A stretch of DNA of 64,000 nucleotides from Sialis fuliginosa (GCA_961205875.1 OY540810.1:19592001-19656000); one strand, 5' to 3'. Shown: positions 25,907 to 40,700, counted from the stretch's first letter. A program made the numbers and translations. The notes: a model not told the origin generated them from the sequence alone.

Positions 25907-26454
25907 TGAGTACGTTTACACAGCGCTGCTATTCCGGTTTTACTGTAACCGATGTAATAAAACTGGGTGTAAAATTTCATGTAGATGGTGCTTTACACCT
26001 GACATAACTAACAGGTTTAGTTATGCTATTCCTCTTGGTCTACAGGCATAGCATAACTAAACCGAAATAGAGCAGGAATAAAAACGCTTGTAAACTGCAT
26101 GGACATATGTAGTTATATCTATTTAGCCAACCTCTAAAAATATATGTATCTACAGACTGTAGGGATTTCATCGTAATGCACTTCGCATTAACATTTGAAA
26201 AAGCATCGTCAGTTAAAACACCTAAGACGAAGAGATTGAAAACAAAAGAAAGTGTGATTCGTGGAACGTAGAGGAGACAAAGTATTTTAGGGATTTCTTG
26301 TTGGTACGCCATCGAACTTATAACGTATTTCAAATCGGAATTACAATTCCAGTTGACGTTACTTATTCTCGTATGTGTAAACAGCATCGCTTAAAATGGT
26401 TTACTACATCGGTTATAGTAAAACCGGAACAACAGCACTGTGTAAACGTACTCA
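25907..26454. mobile_element. TIR element, TGAGTACGTTTACACAG ends
   Basis: About 55 bp at each end are inverted (TGAGTACGTTTACACAGCGC / ACTGTGTAAACGTACTCA, each with a CCGGTTTTACT-type block). A second inverted pair (TTAGTTATGCTAT / ATAGCATAACTAA) lies inside. The 115-codon minus-strand frame across it is not coding as far as I can tell. Confidence 0.7.
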
Positions 26455-27524
26455 ATGTTTACAATATTTATCCAACAAAGGCAGATCATAGTTTTTTCGG
26501 CCCAAACAACTTTTATATTTAAGCCTCGTTCTCATTTGTCAGTTAATTGACTAAAGAGAACGAAACTTTAGTACTTTTTGTAATATATTTTCGATCATTT
26601 ATAAAACATTCAAAACATAATGTAACAAAAACCACCACTCTTTTAATAAATAAATCAAATAACGAATAATTAACAAGGAAGTGACTTTAAATTTTATTCA
26701 CGTATTCTCCTTTGTTTTGATGTAATATTATGGCGCAATGATAACATTTTCATGAATGAATACTCTATTAAATATTTATCTGCCGCATATTATGAACATA
26801 TATATTGTCGTATATACATATGTATAATTTGGTTAAATATTTCCTAATTATATTACATTGAAATTGAATTCCATGCAGAGCCAAATTTACCAACAGACCC
26901 GCGTCTACGACAGAAAATTTTCAACGATTGTATTTATAATAATTTACTTTTTATAGAATAATAGGTTACACTTACACTATTATACAATTTTATTCAATAA
27001 ATGAAATGCAATAATAAAAATTTCAATTTTATTGGGAATAAAATATGAGCTGCAAAAATATATATCCGACCCAATGACCCTCCTTATTTACCATTAATTA
27101 TTTTTTTGTAATAATCATTGGATTAAAAAATTAGCTAAGCATGAGTTATATTTCGAAGAGTCGAAGTTAAAAAATGTGTTTTCGATAATTATAATATTCT
27201 AATAAATATTTTATAAAATTTAAAAAATGTTTTATTTCAATAATACCTATATGCATATAATTGTGTCACGAATATCCCTCTCCTGGCGTGAATATATGAT
27301 AATATTAACTTAATTCGTGCACATAATTACAATATTTTTTCATATAGTCGTACGTGAAAAAATCGTGAGCGTACATGATTGTGAGCGAAAATTACTCACG
27401 CACCCAGTTCTAGTATAACGTGCTAATTGTCAATATTTTATAATTTTCTTTATGGCAATAATAAAGTCAAATAAACCACTACAAATGGACTAGGTATTAA
27501 ATTTCATATAAAGTCATGGAGGCA

Positions 27525-28275
27525 AATAAGGCCCACCTTAATTAAAAATGCTATATTTCGGATGATACTTAAGTTATGTATATTAAAAAGGTTATGTTAA
27601 TGGTAAACTTTGGTTTATTATTAATCTAAAGAAGTATGAAAACCAACATTTCTTAAATGATTTTTTCATTTTTAAGACATCTTAAAAAAAGTAACTTTGG
27701 GCCTTATTAAACTATGGTGGTATAATGAGGCCACTTAACTAAATAAAACATTTTCAGATAATTATAATGTTATTTTGTATGGGAACTATGTTTTAATCAA
27801 CATTTGGCATGATGTTACAGCTAATAAATAAACAACTAATAATTTTATTTTAACATTTATTTTTTATCCATAACGTGTCGATGTTGCATCGATAGCAGCT
27901 GCTAAACTCTCGCCAGACCACGTTATTTCTTCGTTGTAGATGATTTTTTTATAGAACTATTAATAAATAAAAATGACATACCAATCTAGAACAAAATATG
28001 TGATCATAAATTGTAATAAATAATAAAAAGTTCAATCTTAAATTTGGTGGGCCTTATTATCCGTAAGGTACTACGGTATATATATTATTTTTTTTATAAA
28101 ATAAAAACTTAAAAACAATAGAAATCAACTTTTTACCGGCGGGAGACTAGTCGGTGTGTAGTTAGCTTTGTATAAGTACCTTCTATGTGTATATAAAAAT
28201 CCAGACCGATCCAACTATTGCAAATGTGTTTGTTTTTTTCACATGGGCCTTATTATTCTGAGCCTTATTTGCCGC
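27525..28275. repeat. Inverted-end repeat, GGCAAATAAGGC ends
   Basis: GGCAAATAAGGCCCACC at the left is mirrored by GGGCCTTATT and GCCTTATTTGCC at the right, with further GGGCCTTATT motifs inside. Likely an old non-autonomous element. Confidence 0.5.
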
Positions 28276-28639
28276 AGGTACCTTATACAAAGTTTGGTAG
28301 TTCTCACTCCTACGCTCATGGAGTAATTCAGTCGCAATATTACAGCGATTACTGTAGTAATGCTGGGACGGGTCAAATGAAATAACCTTTTCTTAACAAT
28401 TTCGCACACAATTATCCCACAATGTTGGGTATTAAAGAAAACCAAACAACTCAGTCAGAATGGTTCAGTATCCATCCACACATATTATACTTAAGTCGAG
28501 AGAATTCTTTGTAAAGTCAATTGTCTTTTCGCTTCCGATATGTAAGATGTTCAACTTTTATTATTAAGCAATCGTGACGACTGTGTAATCATATTTGTGT
28601 CCACATGCTATGTGTATATCGAATAGTTATTCGTTAAAA

Positions 28640-28780
28640 ATGAAAGTGAAAGCTGAGTACACCCAAGAGTGGGTTAAGCTCAGCATCGTGTGGAACAGGT
28701 CGAGAAAAAAGATTGAAAAATTATGTACCGGATTTAAAAAAGAAAATTCGCAAAGTATGAATTTAGACAACGATGAACAG
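28640..28780 (+). CDS. Gene 1 coding exon 1 (start exon)
   Basis: Forty-seven codons from ATG 28640 (A at -3) to ...DNDEQ, then donor CAG|GTATTT. The exon ends in phase 0, exactly the phase of the acceptor at 34030, giving DNDEQ-PPENELQ across the junction. It is richer in GC and charged residues than the flanks. An upstream in-frame ATG (28610) follows the stop at 28586. The link to exon 2 rests on phase and composition, not on homology that I can name. Confidence 0.65.
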
Positions 28781-31700
28781 GTATTTGATATAAATTCATT
28801 TTCACGTGAAAATATATTATCTATCTATATAAATTATAGTATATTTATATAAATCTCAATCCACTTTTTTTTCAAAATAATACATATTTAATATAATATA
28901 TGTATGTATAAATATTATTTATAATAATAATTATAGTTACAGATACTTACGCTGTTTTTACCAATAAAATCAAAACGAACTGTTATACAAATTTTAACCG
29001 ATTTTATATATTTTTAAATTATCTATGTATGTATCTAACTCACAGTTAGATACAGTGACAGTAGAATAAGTGGGGTACAGAGGACAATACCTCTCCCCGG
29101 AAAATTCTTCAAGAGCAAAATTTACATTTTTACAATTATATAGTTGTTAATTCTTAACGAAATATTTTTGATATGATTGTGTTTTATTAAATAAACTAGC
29201 GCGCTGGACCCGGTGTTACCCGGGTATATACATTTAATCTGTAAAGTAAAGATTCTGTAATAATTTTTTTCAATTAAAGTATTTCTATATTGGAATCAAT
29301 TAATTTTCAAGTTTTTCAATACAATGTCATGGATAACAGCCCAGAAATCAAGGTCATACAAAATCTCCGCGTTGCAGAGCCTTCCAATTTTCTATAAGAT
29401 ATGTCCCCGCAGCATGATATGTACTTATTTTGTATCTTTGTGAATATGAAGGAATCCTTACATAACTAACGCTTTGGACCCGGTGTTACTCGGGTTTATA
29501 AATTTAATCTCTAAAGTAAAAATTATTAAATTTTTTTCTGTTAAATTAATTCTATATTGGAATACAGTAATTTCCAAGTTAATTATTTTCAAAATTTTAA
29601 TTTAAAACAAAATGCACACCAAATTATTTAATTTAAAAAAATACACATTATTATAAGTCGAATCTCGATAAATCAAAATCCGTTCACATCTATGGTTTCT
29701 CTATCGATGTCACCTAACTATAACCTCTATAACTCGAAACTCTCATTAAAAAATTTACTTCTAATATTGGAATATAATAATTTCCAGATCAACAAATAAT
29801 TAAATTTTTAATATAATGTTGAATTTCGCTTTGACATGTTGGTGTATCCTAAGTATGAACGATTGGCGTAGTGTTTTTGTTTGATATGTTTTAAACTCTT
29901 GTCGTATAAAAATATATTACATACTTATATCACATTTGTTTTTGATACAACGATAAAAAATTGTTTTATAACTTTTACGCCATAACTATAGAATTAAAAA
30001 TGTTTCAAATTAATATAAAGAGTGACAAATTAAGAGTGACCCATTTCAAAACAACCAGGATTGAAGCAAATTTTAATCAATCAAATCTAATTTTGAAGAA
30101 AGATTTACACTTTCATCCATACAAATGGCAAAACGCTCAAAAACTTTTTCCAAATGACTGAAACACATGTTTGGATTTCAGTCGTTTAGATAGAGGGAAT
30201 AATTTTGTTAACATCATAATTATGAGCAACGAAGCGCATTTCCAATTGCATGGCGAGAGGAATAAACAGAATTTGTGTTACTCGTCTGTCGAAAACCATC
30301 AATCGGCCCTAACACCATTTTCACAAAAACTTTAAGGTTCACAAAAGATTTGATAGTTAAAATTAGACCCACTAAGGATACGTTCCAGGGACGAATCTGG
30401 GCCCTATTTCAGCCAAAGCGCCGTCTTCTGACAGTATCTGGAAGTTCCTGAACCATATACGATTATCCAAAACACTGAATGTGTAAACATTATTGAAGAA
30501 CGGCTGGTTCTTCGGGTGGTGGTTAGGAACACCAAATGTTTGACTGAATACTTCCTTCATCAGAACATAATGAGGTTCTTCGGTGAAATTGTTATTGAAG
30601 GAAAGTAACGCACGTGAACCTCTTAAGCAATTCCCTGTTAGTTTTAACTCCTTATCGTATTAACTGAAAAAATAAATGTTTTTTTTGGTAATTTTTTTAA
30701 TTTTAACTCGTTCAAAACTAAAAATAATACAGAACAAAGAAAAATATCACAGTTAAAAAACATTAATATAATAGTTTTTTTTATAAATATTTTAACTATC
30801 CGGCATAGAAATAATTTTGATTAAAATATTTCGATTGTAGAAATTATTGTAAAATGCAAATTTTGATTTCTGTAACAATTACAAAATAATGCAAATCATT
30901 TCAACGATGAAAAATATGAACCCCGGTAAACAAAGAATCTTAAGGATATTTAATTAAATTATAAAAAAGGAGGGACTTACTCTCCTCACAGATGTCCGCT
31001 GGCTCCGTTGTTTACAACTTTGGTATATACGTATAAGGAATTGTATCAGATATATCCGGTTTAATTTCTGGCTTTTACTGACACTCATTGGTTCTTACAA
31101 TTGCATCATTCAGAATATTTGACACGTCATGATCGTTTCAAACGCCAAACGGAACGATGTAATCAACGATCGTAACGTTACAAGTGCCATCTGGAACGCA
31201 CCCTAAGTGATTACTTATTTCGATATTATTAATTAAGAATGCGTTACTCCTAATCTATCACCCTGTATTACACATACCTTTAGTCTTATATGAAAAAGAC
31301 TCCGACATGGAAGTCGAAACATCAAGCCATACATATGTATGTATGTTCATATGGACAACGGCAACAAAAAAACATTTAAACGTTGACACCAGTTCGGAAA
31401 CCAAAGTTCATATATGATATGAACAGCCATGAAAGCCTACAGATGAAAATTACTTTTTTACTTACATGATTTGAAATAACATTTTATGAATATTAAAAAT
31501 AATTTCATTTTCGGTTTTTCTCCTCGTGTCTTTCAAAAAGTCATCTAAATTAAATCAATGTTTCTATATAAATATAATATTAGCTTGTATACATTCTTGT
31601 TGTACATCCTTTCTACAATTAATTACAATTAACTATATATTAGTATATACCTACATTTCGTATTAAAAAATATTAACCTTTTTTAAAATCAAATATTCTT

Positions 31701-34700
31701 GTAAATTAAACGAATTTTGTCACTGTATTCGAACAATTCGCAATAAATCATTTGAAATCAGTTCAACTATTTAAAAGTTAGAGCACAGTAGATACACATT
31801 GACATTTTAGATGTATGATATACAGATTGGTACAGAACAGATGCTTGCATAGATATGTAAATGTGGATCCTTAACAGATGTACAAATTCTAACAACAATT
31901 AAAAAAATATCATTTAAAATTACGTCAATGTTAATTGTTAATTAAATAAATACTTCTGATATTTAAAATACCTATGTAGGTAAAAATATTGATATATCAA
32001 TAACTTTAAGTTTTAAATTTTAATGTATTACCTATGTTATGCCGAATGTTAGTCATTCGAATGCTGTAATTGTTTGTCTTCAATTTTTTTGACATATTTA
32101 TATACGAAAATTTTAATTATTCATTACTTTGAGTTGTGCATATTTTTTCATTCGTTATATTCTTTATATTTCTTTTTTGTTATATTTTATTGTTCATATA
32201 TTAAACACATTCAATTCAAAATTTTAAATGGCCACTGACATTTAATTTAAGTAGATGCTTAAAGCGCATTATATGTAAACGTATTTTGTTTATTTTCTCC
32301 TCTTTAACATATCTTTTTCAAAAATCAGACACGCGTTTATGGTTGTCAATTAACCAAAGTATTTAAAAAAAATTTAAAAAATCTAATATCGATTTTCGTT
32401 TTGATAGTTTTTTACATCAAAACTTTTTTTTTCCTTTTTTTCATTTTTTTTAAATCTGAAATTTGAAACTTACATTATATCACCCAAGGAATATAAAAAA
32501 ATAATAAAAAAATTGTAACTTTTTTTTTGAAATATTGGGGGCCCCTTGTTACCCCATTTATACACTTTTTCAAAAAAGGCCCACTAGTTGTTATTTTTTA
32601 CCCTCAAGGAATGTATATACCAAATTTCAAGGTTCTCCGATGAGTGGAAATGGTCAAAAAAATGATTGTGAGTCAGGGCACTTCGTTATATATAGTAGAT
32701 AACATCATGCATATACATATTATATCCACTTATCATAGGCGCCAACTTTTAATGTGTATTTGAGTTGTAAAAAATTTAAAATTATTCGACGCACCTTTAT
32801 TAACCTGTAATTTTTTATGATGTAGCGGAACAGCGGCGAATGTGACGTACCTTAAGAATATTATTAAATAGAAATTAAAATATGTATAAAATTTGAATTT
32901 TTTTTCAGTAGTTTAAATATTTGCAATATAACTTATAATTTAACAATATTTGTTTTATATTTTTTGATAATTTAATAAATTAATTTATTATAATTGTGAA
33001 TTTGTGAAACGCTAGTTTGCGCCACATTGCCTTCCAGTTCGGCTAATGTGGCGCAATCGATTTTAGTACAGATTTTTATAAGTATGATGAAAATGATCTT
33101 ACATTAGCCAAATTTTTTATGTAAAGTTTGGTTTATTTGTGAAATAATAGAAAATTTATTATTTATTCAGTATCTTTTATAATATAAAACACATTTGATT
33201 ATTTTTATTTTAAATGCTTAAAAATATGATAAGAAATATCGAGTTTTAAATTGTGACAGGGGCTAAAATAAAATAAAAATTAATAAAAGTAAAAATAATA
33301 ATAATATTTCACCCCCTGTCACCTATGGAGGGTTGTTATTAGTTTCATTCATAGATCACCCCCCATCCACTTACTAAAGTCGGCGCCTATGTTACTTATT
33401 TGACCTTAAAAAATAAGGACATCAAAATTCAACGGACAAATAATTAAAATTTGCCTCTTTTATAATAAAGTTATAAAAAAGTAGGCAGTAGGCAATGAAA
33501 ATATAGAAATTACAATAATTTTACTGAATTCAATAATTTAAAAATAATGCATTGTGAATGCCGGCACAAAACGATTGCGTGCAGATATTATAGCGCAATT
33601 AAAGTATTTTTAGACGTATCATATATTTGATGTATGTAGGTGTTTTAATTAGCAAAATGTGTCTAACTGTTGATAATAATATTGTTAATTTACTATATTC
33701 AAGTAATGTTTGTTAAAAAACGTAATTCGCTAGAAGGTTAAATAAATTATGTATTATGTATTTATTGTTTGTTTCTTATCAAAGTTTTTAAATGTATTAA
33801 TATTTGTAGAGCGTTTTAACGTATGTAGATTACATTTCTGAGATTACATATGTATTTTCTTCGGTATACTTCAAATATAATTGTAAGTGTGTTAGCCACG
33901 TTAGCGAAAGTAATTTGTTATAAATTTTTTTTTTTATAACATAACCTCATTATAGAAACTCATTGTTGCGAATTTTAATTATACTAGTGATTTATTTTTC
34001 CATCACTAATGTCGATATTATTGTTACAGCCACCAGAAAACGAACTCCAAAAAGGTACAGGAGAACGAATTATGTCTGAACATCAATTAAGAGTACAACG
34101 TTCTCTCCAAAAACTTAATGTCCCAGAATGGTTTAAACAATCGCAAGTGCCAAGAGAAGGCTTCTTATTAAAGAAACGCGAGACTACAAAATGGCAAGGT
34201 TTTTCAGGAAAGACAACATCTCTAAGCAGCCTTGGAGGATCACGACAATCACCTGTTTTACTTAGCCCATCTCCTCAAAGCACTACAGCTGGTTTTTCAC
34301 GTTGGTCAACATCAAAATTAAATTCAACTGCTTCTTCACCATGTAATTCGACAAGAAGTAGTTTCAATTATCGCCAACCATTCACGGGATTGCTTGCAAA
34401 TGGAACTACATCACCTTGCGGTTCAACTCGTAGCAGTTTTAGTTACAGACAGCCTTACTTGGGATGGAGATCACAGGTAATTTAAACTAGATAAATTATA
34501 TCATTAAATACAGTTCCGGTCTATTATACATCAGCTGCTTTGATCTTAGACTATGGTATGAAGTTCATATAAGTTCATTTATTAAATAATAAAAATACAA
34601 TTTTTTTTATAACTTAAAGAGGCAGTATGTAAAATACTATGAAGATTCATAATCCTTAATCACCTAGGTGCTTTTTCAATTACACTAACACCTAGTAATG

Positions 34701-37700
34701 AACATAACGACCGCAACAATATACAATACACTAGAAATACTTATGTTCAGTATTACAACCTAGCTAACAAAATTTGCTAGCTTGCAAGCACTTTCAAACA
34801 GAGTATCAAACTTATATGACAGTTCTCTTGGAGTTTTTGACAGATAGTTGCATGCATAGTAAGTAAAAACAAAAGTATGTAAGGTATATTTACTAACCTT
34901 ACGTTTGCCAGCTGCACAGTGAAAGTCTGTACAGATAAGGCCGACCCATTAAATGTTAACTTAAGCGTTTTAACAAAAAATGATACCAAAAAGTACAAAC
35001 ATAATCTTATCTATCAATAATCAATAAGAAGGCATTTGGCTTAATTAAAAGTTAAAAAAAAATTATATAATAAATATACAGTACAAAAATAATTACATAA
35101 CCACCTACCATCGGTTACTGTGACCACACATATACTACTTTGACTTAACCCCAAGCGAACCTGCACATGTCTACATTGTGATAGCACAAAAATCTAGAAC
35201 TTATATCTATCAAGACGCAATGAAAATAAAAATACTTGTGGTTTCTATGCACATAGGTACTTAATAGCCTCTAGAACAAACTGCTATTTTCTATTTATAA
35301 AAACATAGAAACATAAAAATCTACTTTCTCTTTTGTTCACGTAGTTTTAAATTATTGTCTTTATATTGCAGTCCCAGGAGCGTTTAACAAAACCACGTAC
35401 CCCAGCTGAGCGTTTAGCAACATCTATCCTTCCTCCCACATCAACAACAGCCTCTACTCCAAATTCTGAAATACAAACATCAATAAAAGAAGTAACGTCA
35501 GCCATAGTGCATTATGTTAGCGGCTTAAAACCTGATAGTACAACACATGTTGACACCCTAGGAATAATCAAACATGAAAGTAGAGGTTCAAGCCCAAGGC
35601 TGGAAAGAGATTCTATTTCTGCTTCTCCTCGTTTGAGAGATTATGAATACCAAGAGACAGCGAGTCAGAGATCTCGATCCATCAGTCCATCAAGCAGAGG
35701 TAGTCAAAAATTATGTTGGTTGGAAAGCTCGTTTGTAGGCACTAGACCGCTTGATTCACCCCAGACACCAATAGGTTTGGCTGCAGACGTATCAGAAACG
35801 ATTAAATCTCCCAATTATACAGGGCTACATCTAGACCTGAAGACAAAGAATCAGGGTGAGTTAATGCTCGCCTAAGACTGCTGTATTTCTGCAGTAAATG
35901 TGCAATCATTTAATTTAGTTTGTTTACAGTTTTTATTGTTTAATTTGGTAAATGCATTGATTTAGCATACAAAAACGTCATAATTTTTAAAAAGTGTCAT
36001 AATTACATTATTTTTTTTTTAATAATTACCATTTGTTTTAAAATCTATAAATCAATGTTTAAATGAACAAAACATCTTTATTTAGTATAAGTTATTTGTA
36101 AATAATTTGACCAAGTGAGAAAAATTACAAAACGTAGAATTTTTTGTAGTCTGATTGCATACTTACAGTAGACGTTATAAATGTTGCATATTATGTATAT
36201 AGATATTTAGTGTAAATGGTTATATTGTTGGTAAAGTACACACTGAATTATTTCACAATCGCTTTATAATTGATATTGTAGAATCTCAAAATTATAGAAA
36301 ATATGTAGTTTTATTTATCAATAATTAATTATTGATGCAAACAAAATATGGTTACACATTAATTATAGTATTGCAGCTAACCGAATAATATACCTAATTT
36401 TTACTATGTTACAAATCATTATTTACACATATTATTAGTGTTCTATAAACAGGCCCGTCATGAGATAAGTTGGTGCCAAGGCAAGCTTAAGATTAGCACC
36501 CTCCCATTACTCTATTGCAGTGGTCTTCAAACTATGTACCGTAGAACCCCGGGGTTCCGTGGTACTTCTCTGGGGGTTCCGCAAGTTTAAATAAAAATTC
36601 AAAAAAAAATTATAAAGCATTGGCTAGTGTTTATTAACTAAAAAATATAAAGATACATTTATTTATATTTGAAAATTAATGCATTTAATTGTCTCTACAT
36701 AAAGAACATATAACCAACATTTATTTTCTTTGAATATTATTTTAAGATATATTTTTCTAAGGGTGGGAAGGGGTTTGACAAAAAACCTTATAGTTCTAAG
36801 GGTTCCGTGAGTCGACAAAATTTGAAGAACACTGCTCTATTGAATATTGATGATTCAATATTCAATAGATACTTAGAATAGAAATTTGGCAACGTCCTTC
36901 GCCACACGGTGCCCGGGGCATCTGCCCCGATTGCCGCCTTTTTCGGGCGGGCTTGCATACAAATATATTATAATTTATAAAATTCATCAGTATTAATTGA
37001 ATGAGCTGAAATCCATTTATAAAAGGTGCTATTATGTTGCAAAACGGTGCCTCGACTTGTTATCAGTGTGTATTAAATAGCATTTATTTAAACGTAAGCT
37101 CTCTTATTTAATTCGTTTTATATGTTTCAAATGTGTATATGTTTAGATATTAAATCTTTAAAAATTAATTAATGTAGAGTATCCGTAAAAGTTTAATTAA
37201 AACCATTATATTTTGTTTTAGTTTTTAAATCATGTTATGCATTTGAAAAACAAATATTTAATTATTGATTCAATTTACTTACTTAGTAGTGGACTGATGA
37301 TTGTAAATCATCTAAATAACATAAGACGAACCAATATTATTTAAAATCTAAAATAAAATTATTGTCAATTTTGGATATTCTAATTTAAAAACTATTTAAT
37401 GGACATTTTGTTTTTGAAATACTAACAAAATACAATTTATTGATAATGATTATTTACTATTTGTTAACAACTTTGTAATCATCCCCACGCTTTATAAAAA
37501 TGTAAACCGTGAAAGGTATGATTAATTAAAATGGAAAAATATTTTTTCATGGACATCGAATCTACGATTGAATAAATTTCGATATTGTTGGAAGTAACAT
37601 ATTTTAGAAACTCAAATTAAAAATTCTCATTCCAAAATTAATTAGTCGAGAGATATTCTGAAAGGTGTAAGCAATATTACAATAAGTCAACATTCTAATT

Positions 37701-40700
37701 TTAAGAAATGCATTTTATTGAAATGCATGTTTAAATATGATTAAATAAAGTTTTATATGTTATTTTCTGTCACATATTTATTATTTAATAGATTTTACAT
37801 TATTGTTTTTAAACATGTTATAAAATTAGTGTTTCTATTTTGCATGTATTACATCTTAGTTTGGACCATCAATAAATTATTATATTATTTTATATTTTGT
37901 TTTGGTTATTTTCTTTTTTTGTAATTTTATTTGAAACTCATTGTCAGAGCACAATAGTTATTATAGTTACAGAATTTTTCCAAAACATTGAAGAAATGTT
38001 ATGTTTATGTTTTTGGTAAGTTACATTTATTTTATTTTGCATGAGTGCATTGCTCTATCCATTGGTGGGATTAGAAAAATTTAATAACCGGTTCGCTGCA
38101 CTATTTCATGTATTAACCTTTTCGTTATGAGATTTTTTTGTAATAAACGTATGTGAATAAGTGAAATAAATACCTTTCTCGTTGTATATCATAGTAAAAA
38201 CTCATATAGAAAATATATGTTCTTAGTTATTTGGACCCACATCTACGAAACGTATACAAACGCTCCTCATAACCATAGGGTAAAAAACGAACGGCGAAGC
38301 ATTTCTATTTATTTATATGAAATAATAACATCAAATATGTCTTGTAAAATGTTCAACATTACCTTATCAAATTGAATGGTTATTTAAATGTTCAAGATAG
38401 TACACACTGTTTCACTTTGGTTACAATTTTCAAATCAAACCGAACGTTATGACAAATGAAGTGTTTGTAAGTAATGTCAAACGCCTCGCTACGAAGTTAG
38501 TCACTTTTTAAACAATAGTTAATTAAGTATAATTATCACTAAACTCCTCTTATTAAACGAAAAATTTTATTAAACAAAAACGAAATTGCATTACTCAGCT
38601 AGAGACAATCACTCACTTTTCCGAGTTATATATGAGAGGATATGGCATTACTATAAATATTTTATCTATCGATGCTAGAACAATAATGCCATCCTCAGTA
38701 TACGATTAATAATTAATTATATTTCAAACTATTGTTTCAGTAATTTTTTTTTAAATAAACACTGACAAAATTTTAGACAATGGTTTACTCCAACCGGCTA
38801 AATTCCACCACTGGCTCTATCCACATGCAAGAATTGATAGTTTAAAAATTAATTTCTTTGCTTAAAAATATTTTATTTCGTTATTTATATTTGCATTTTG
38901 TAAAATTTAACTCACATTATACCTAAACCAAATATTAATCCTTGTCAAATAAGACAACACTGTAGCATTGTTGTTTCGACGTTGAGAATCTAAACCTTAT
39001 TTGCCAAGGTTTTAAACTATAGTAGTAACATATTAAAAACTAAATGAGCCTCTACATTATTTCAAATTTAATTCAATGCTTATAACATTGTTCTTGTACT
39101 AAAATAAATAGTATTTTGAAATAGATTTTTTTAAATTCAAATTATAATATTTGACAAGGCATTTAGTTCATTTGAATAAAATAAACATTTCAGGAACATA
39201 CGATCAGTTCTCGTGTACAAGCGGTTTGACGACTACAATTACCCGTCCGTCTCCAGGCTCCACGACTTTGGAAGATGTCTTGGACTCATTGCTTGGGTTG
39301 CCCCCAGCTACACGTGCCCCCTCCCCGAGTCTCCAAGGTAGGAGACATGTGTAAGTTTCGGACAGCTGTTGCCCGAGATAGGTAGTCAGCTTCATATTCC
39401 TTGTCACAATTTATAGAGTAAGAGAGCACCTAATTGCAAAATTATTTGGCTTTTTGCAACAATCAAAATATACATATTTGCTTTAAGTTTATATTTTAGC
39501 TCAATTTATGCTTTATCTAATTATAATATCCAAATAATACTAATTCTAAAATACAAGTAATAAATAAATAAATCTATTATGGATTTATAGTACTAATAAC
39601 TATTTATTAAAAATATTTTTCATTAATATGTGACAATAAAATAGTAAAATGCCTCTTCACTTCATAGAATAATACAATGTTGATTTTCTTGAATAATTAT
39701 TAAATATGAAGCTCATTAATATACAATATATACATATTATATATGATATAATGTTATTGTATGTGTTTAATTTATTAGAAAATAATATACCTAGTGTTTC
39801 AGACCAACCGCCCACTATGATTTACACCCAAACTATTGAAGATAGAGTTTTATGATAAAAAATTTACTGTATATATCGACCCTAAAGAATTTCAGGAAAA
39901 TATTTTCAACCCCCTAAAACTCCCCCTTGAGGGGTACATGCCCGTTTCTCAGCAAAATCAAATGGTACCGTATATCCAAAAGTAAATAATTTTAAAGATC
40001 ATAAAAAAGTAAGAAACTTTTGTAAAAAATATACATTCAATTGTTTAGAAAATATGGCGATTTGCTCCCAAATTTTAGGGTTTTACTAAAAGTGCTCTAG
40101 TTTTGTTAAATATTAATTAAATTTTATGTTTAAATTTTTATTTGAAAGTAGAAATAATGAACTTTCTAATGATGTATGATTATTTGAGATTTGGATAATT
40201 TAAAGTGTCAATCGCGACACATTAAAAATGCAAAACTACAATTGGGGATAATTCAAAAATTTTAAATGGAATGATATATCAATTAGTACTTTATCTTAAA
40301 AAATATATTTAAATTAACAACTTTTGTTAAGAAAGTTTTTAACAAAAATTGTTAATTTAAATATATTTTTTAAGATAAAATATTCATTGATATATCATTC
40401 CATTTAAAAATTTTTATTATCCCCAATTGTAGTTTTGCATTTTTTATATGTCGCGTATGACACATTAACTTATCCAAATCTCAAATAATCATACATCATT
40501 AGAAAGTTCCACTTTCAAATAAAATTTCATTAATATTTAATGAAACTAGAGCACTTTTATTAAAACCTTAAAATTTGGGAACAAATCGCCATATTTTCTA
40601 AACAATTGATGAATGTAAAAAAAAATTTTTCCAAAAGTTTCATACTTTTTTATGATCTTTAAAATTATCTACTTTTGGTTATACCTTTCCATTTGATTTT

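Larger units (their letters stand above)
35856..39193 (+). other. Gene 1 intron 3
   Basis: 3.3 kb AT-rich intron. Its only clear contents are the nested hAT elements at 36450-36956 and a short perfect hairpin TATTGAATATTGA / TCAATATTCAATA at about 36839-36869. Confidence 0.7.

Noticed and set aside
26040-26387. 115-codon minus-strand frame
   Set aside because: Lies within a TIR element and spans its internal inverted repeat; no protein features.
1-28600. Hidden multi-exon gene upstream of gene 1
   Set aside because: No pair of open segments with matching splice phases and recognisable protein features was found; very short exons cannot be excluded.
39204-39407. Minus-strand 67-codon frame over gene 1 exon 4
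   Set aside because: Antisense of a supported exon.
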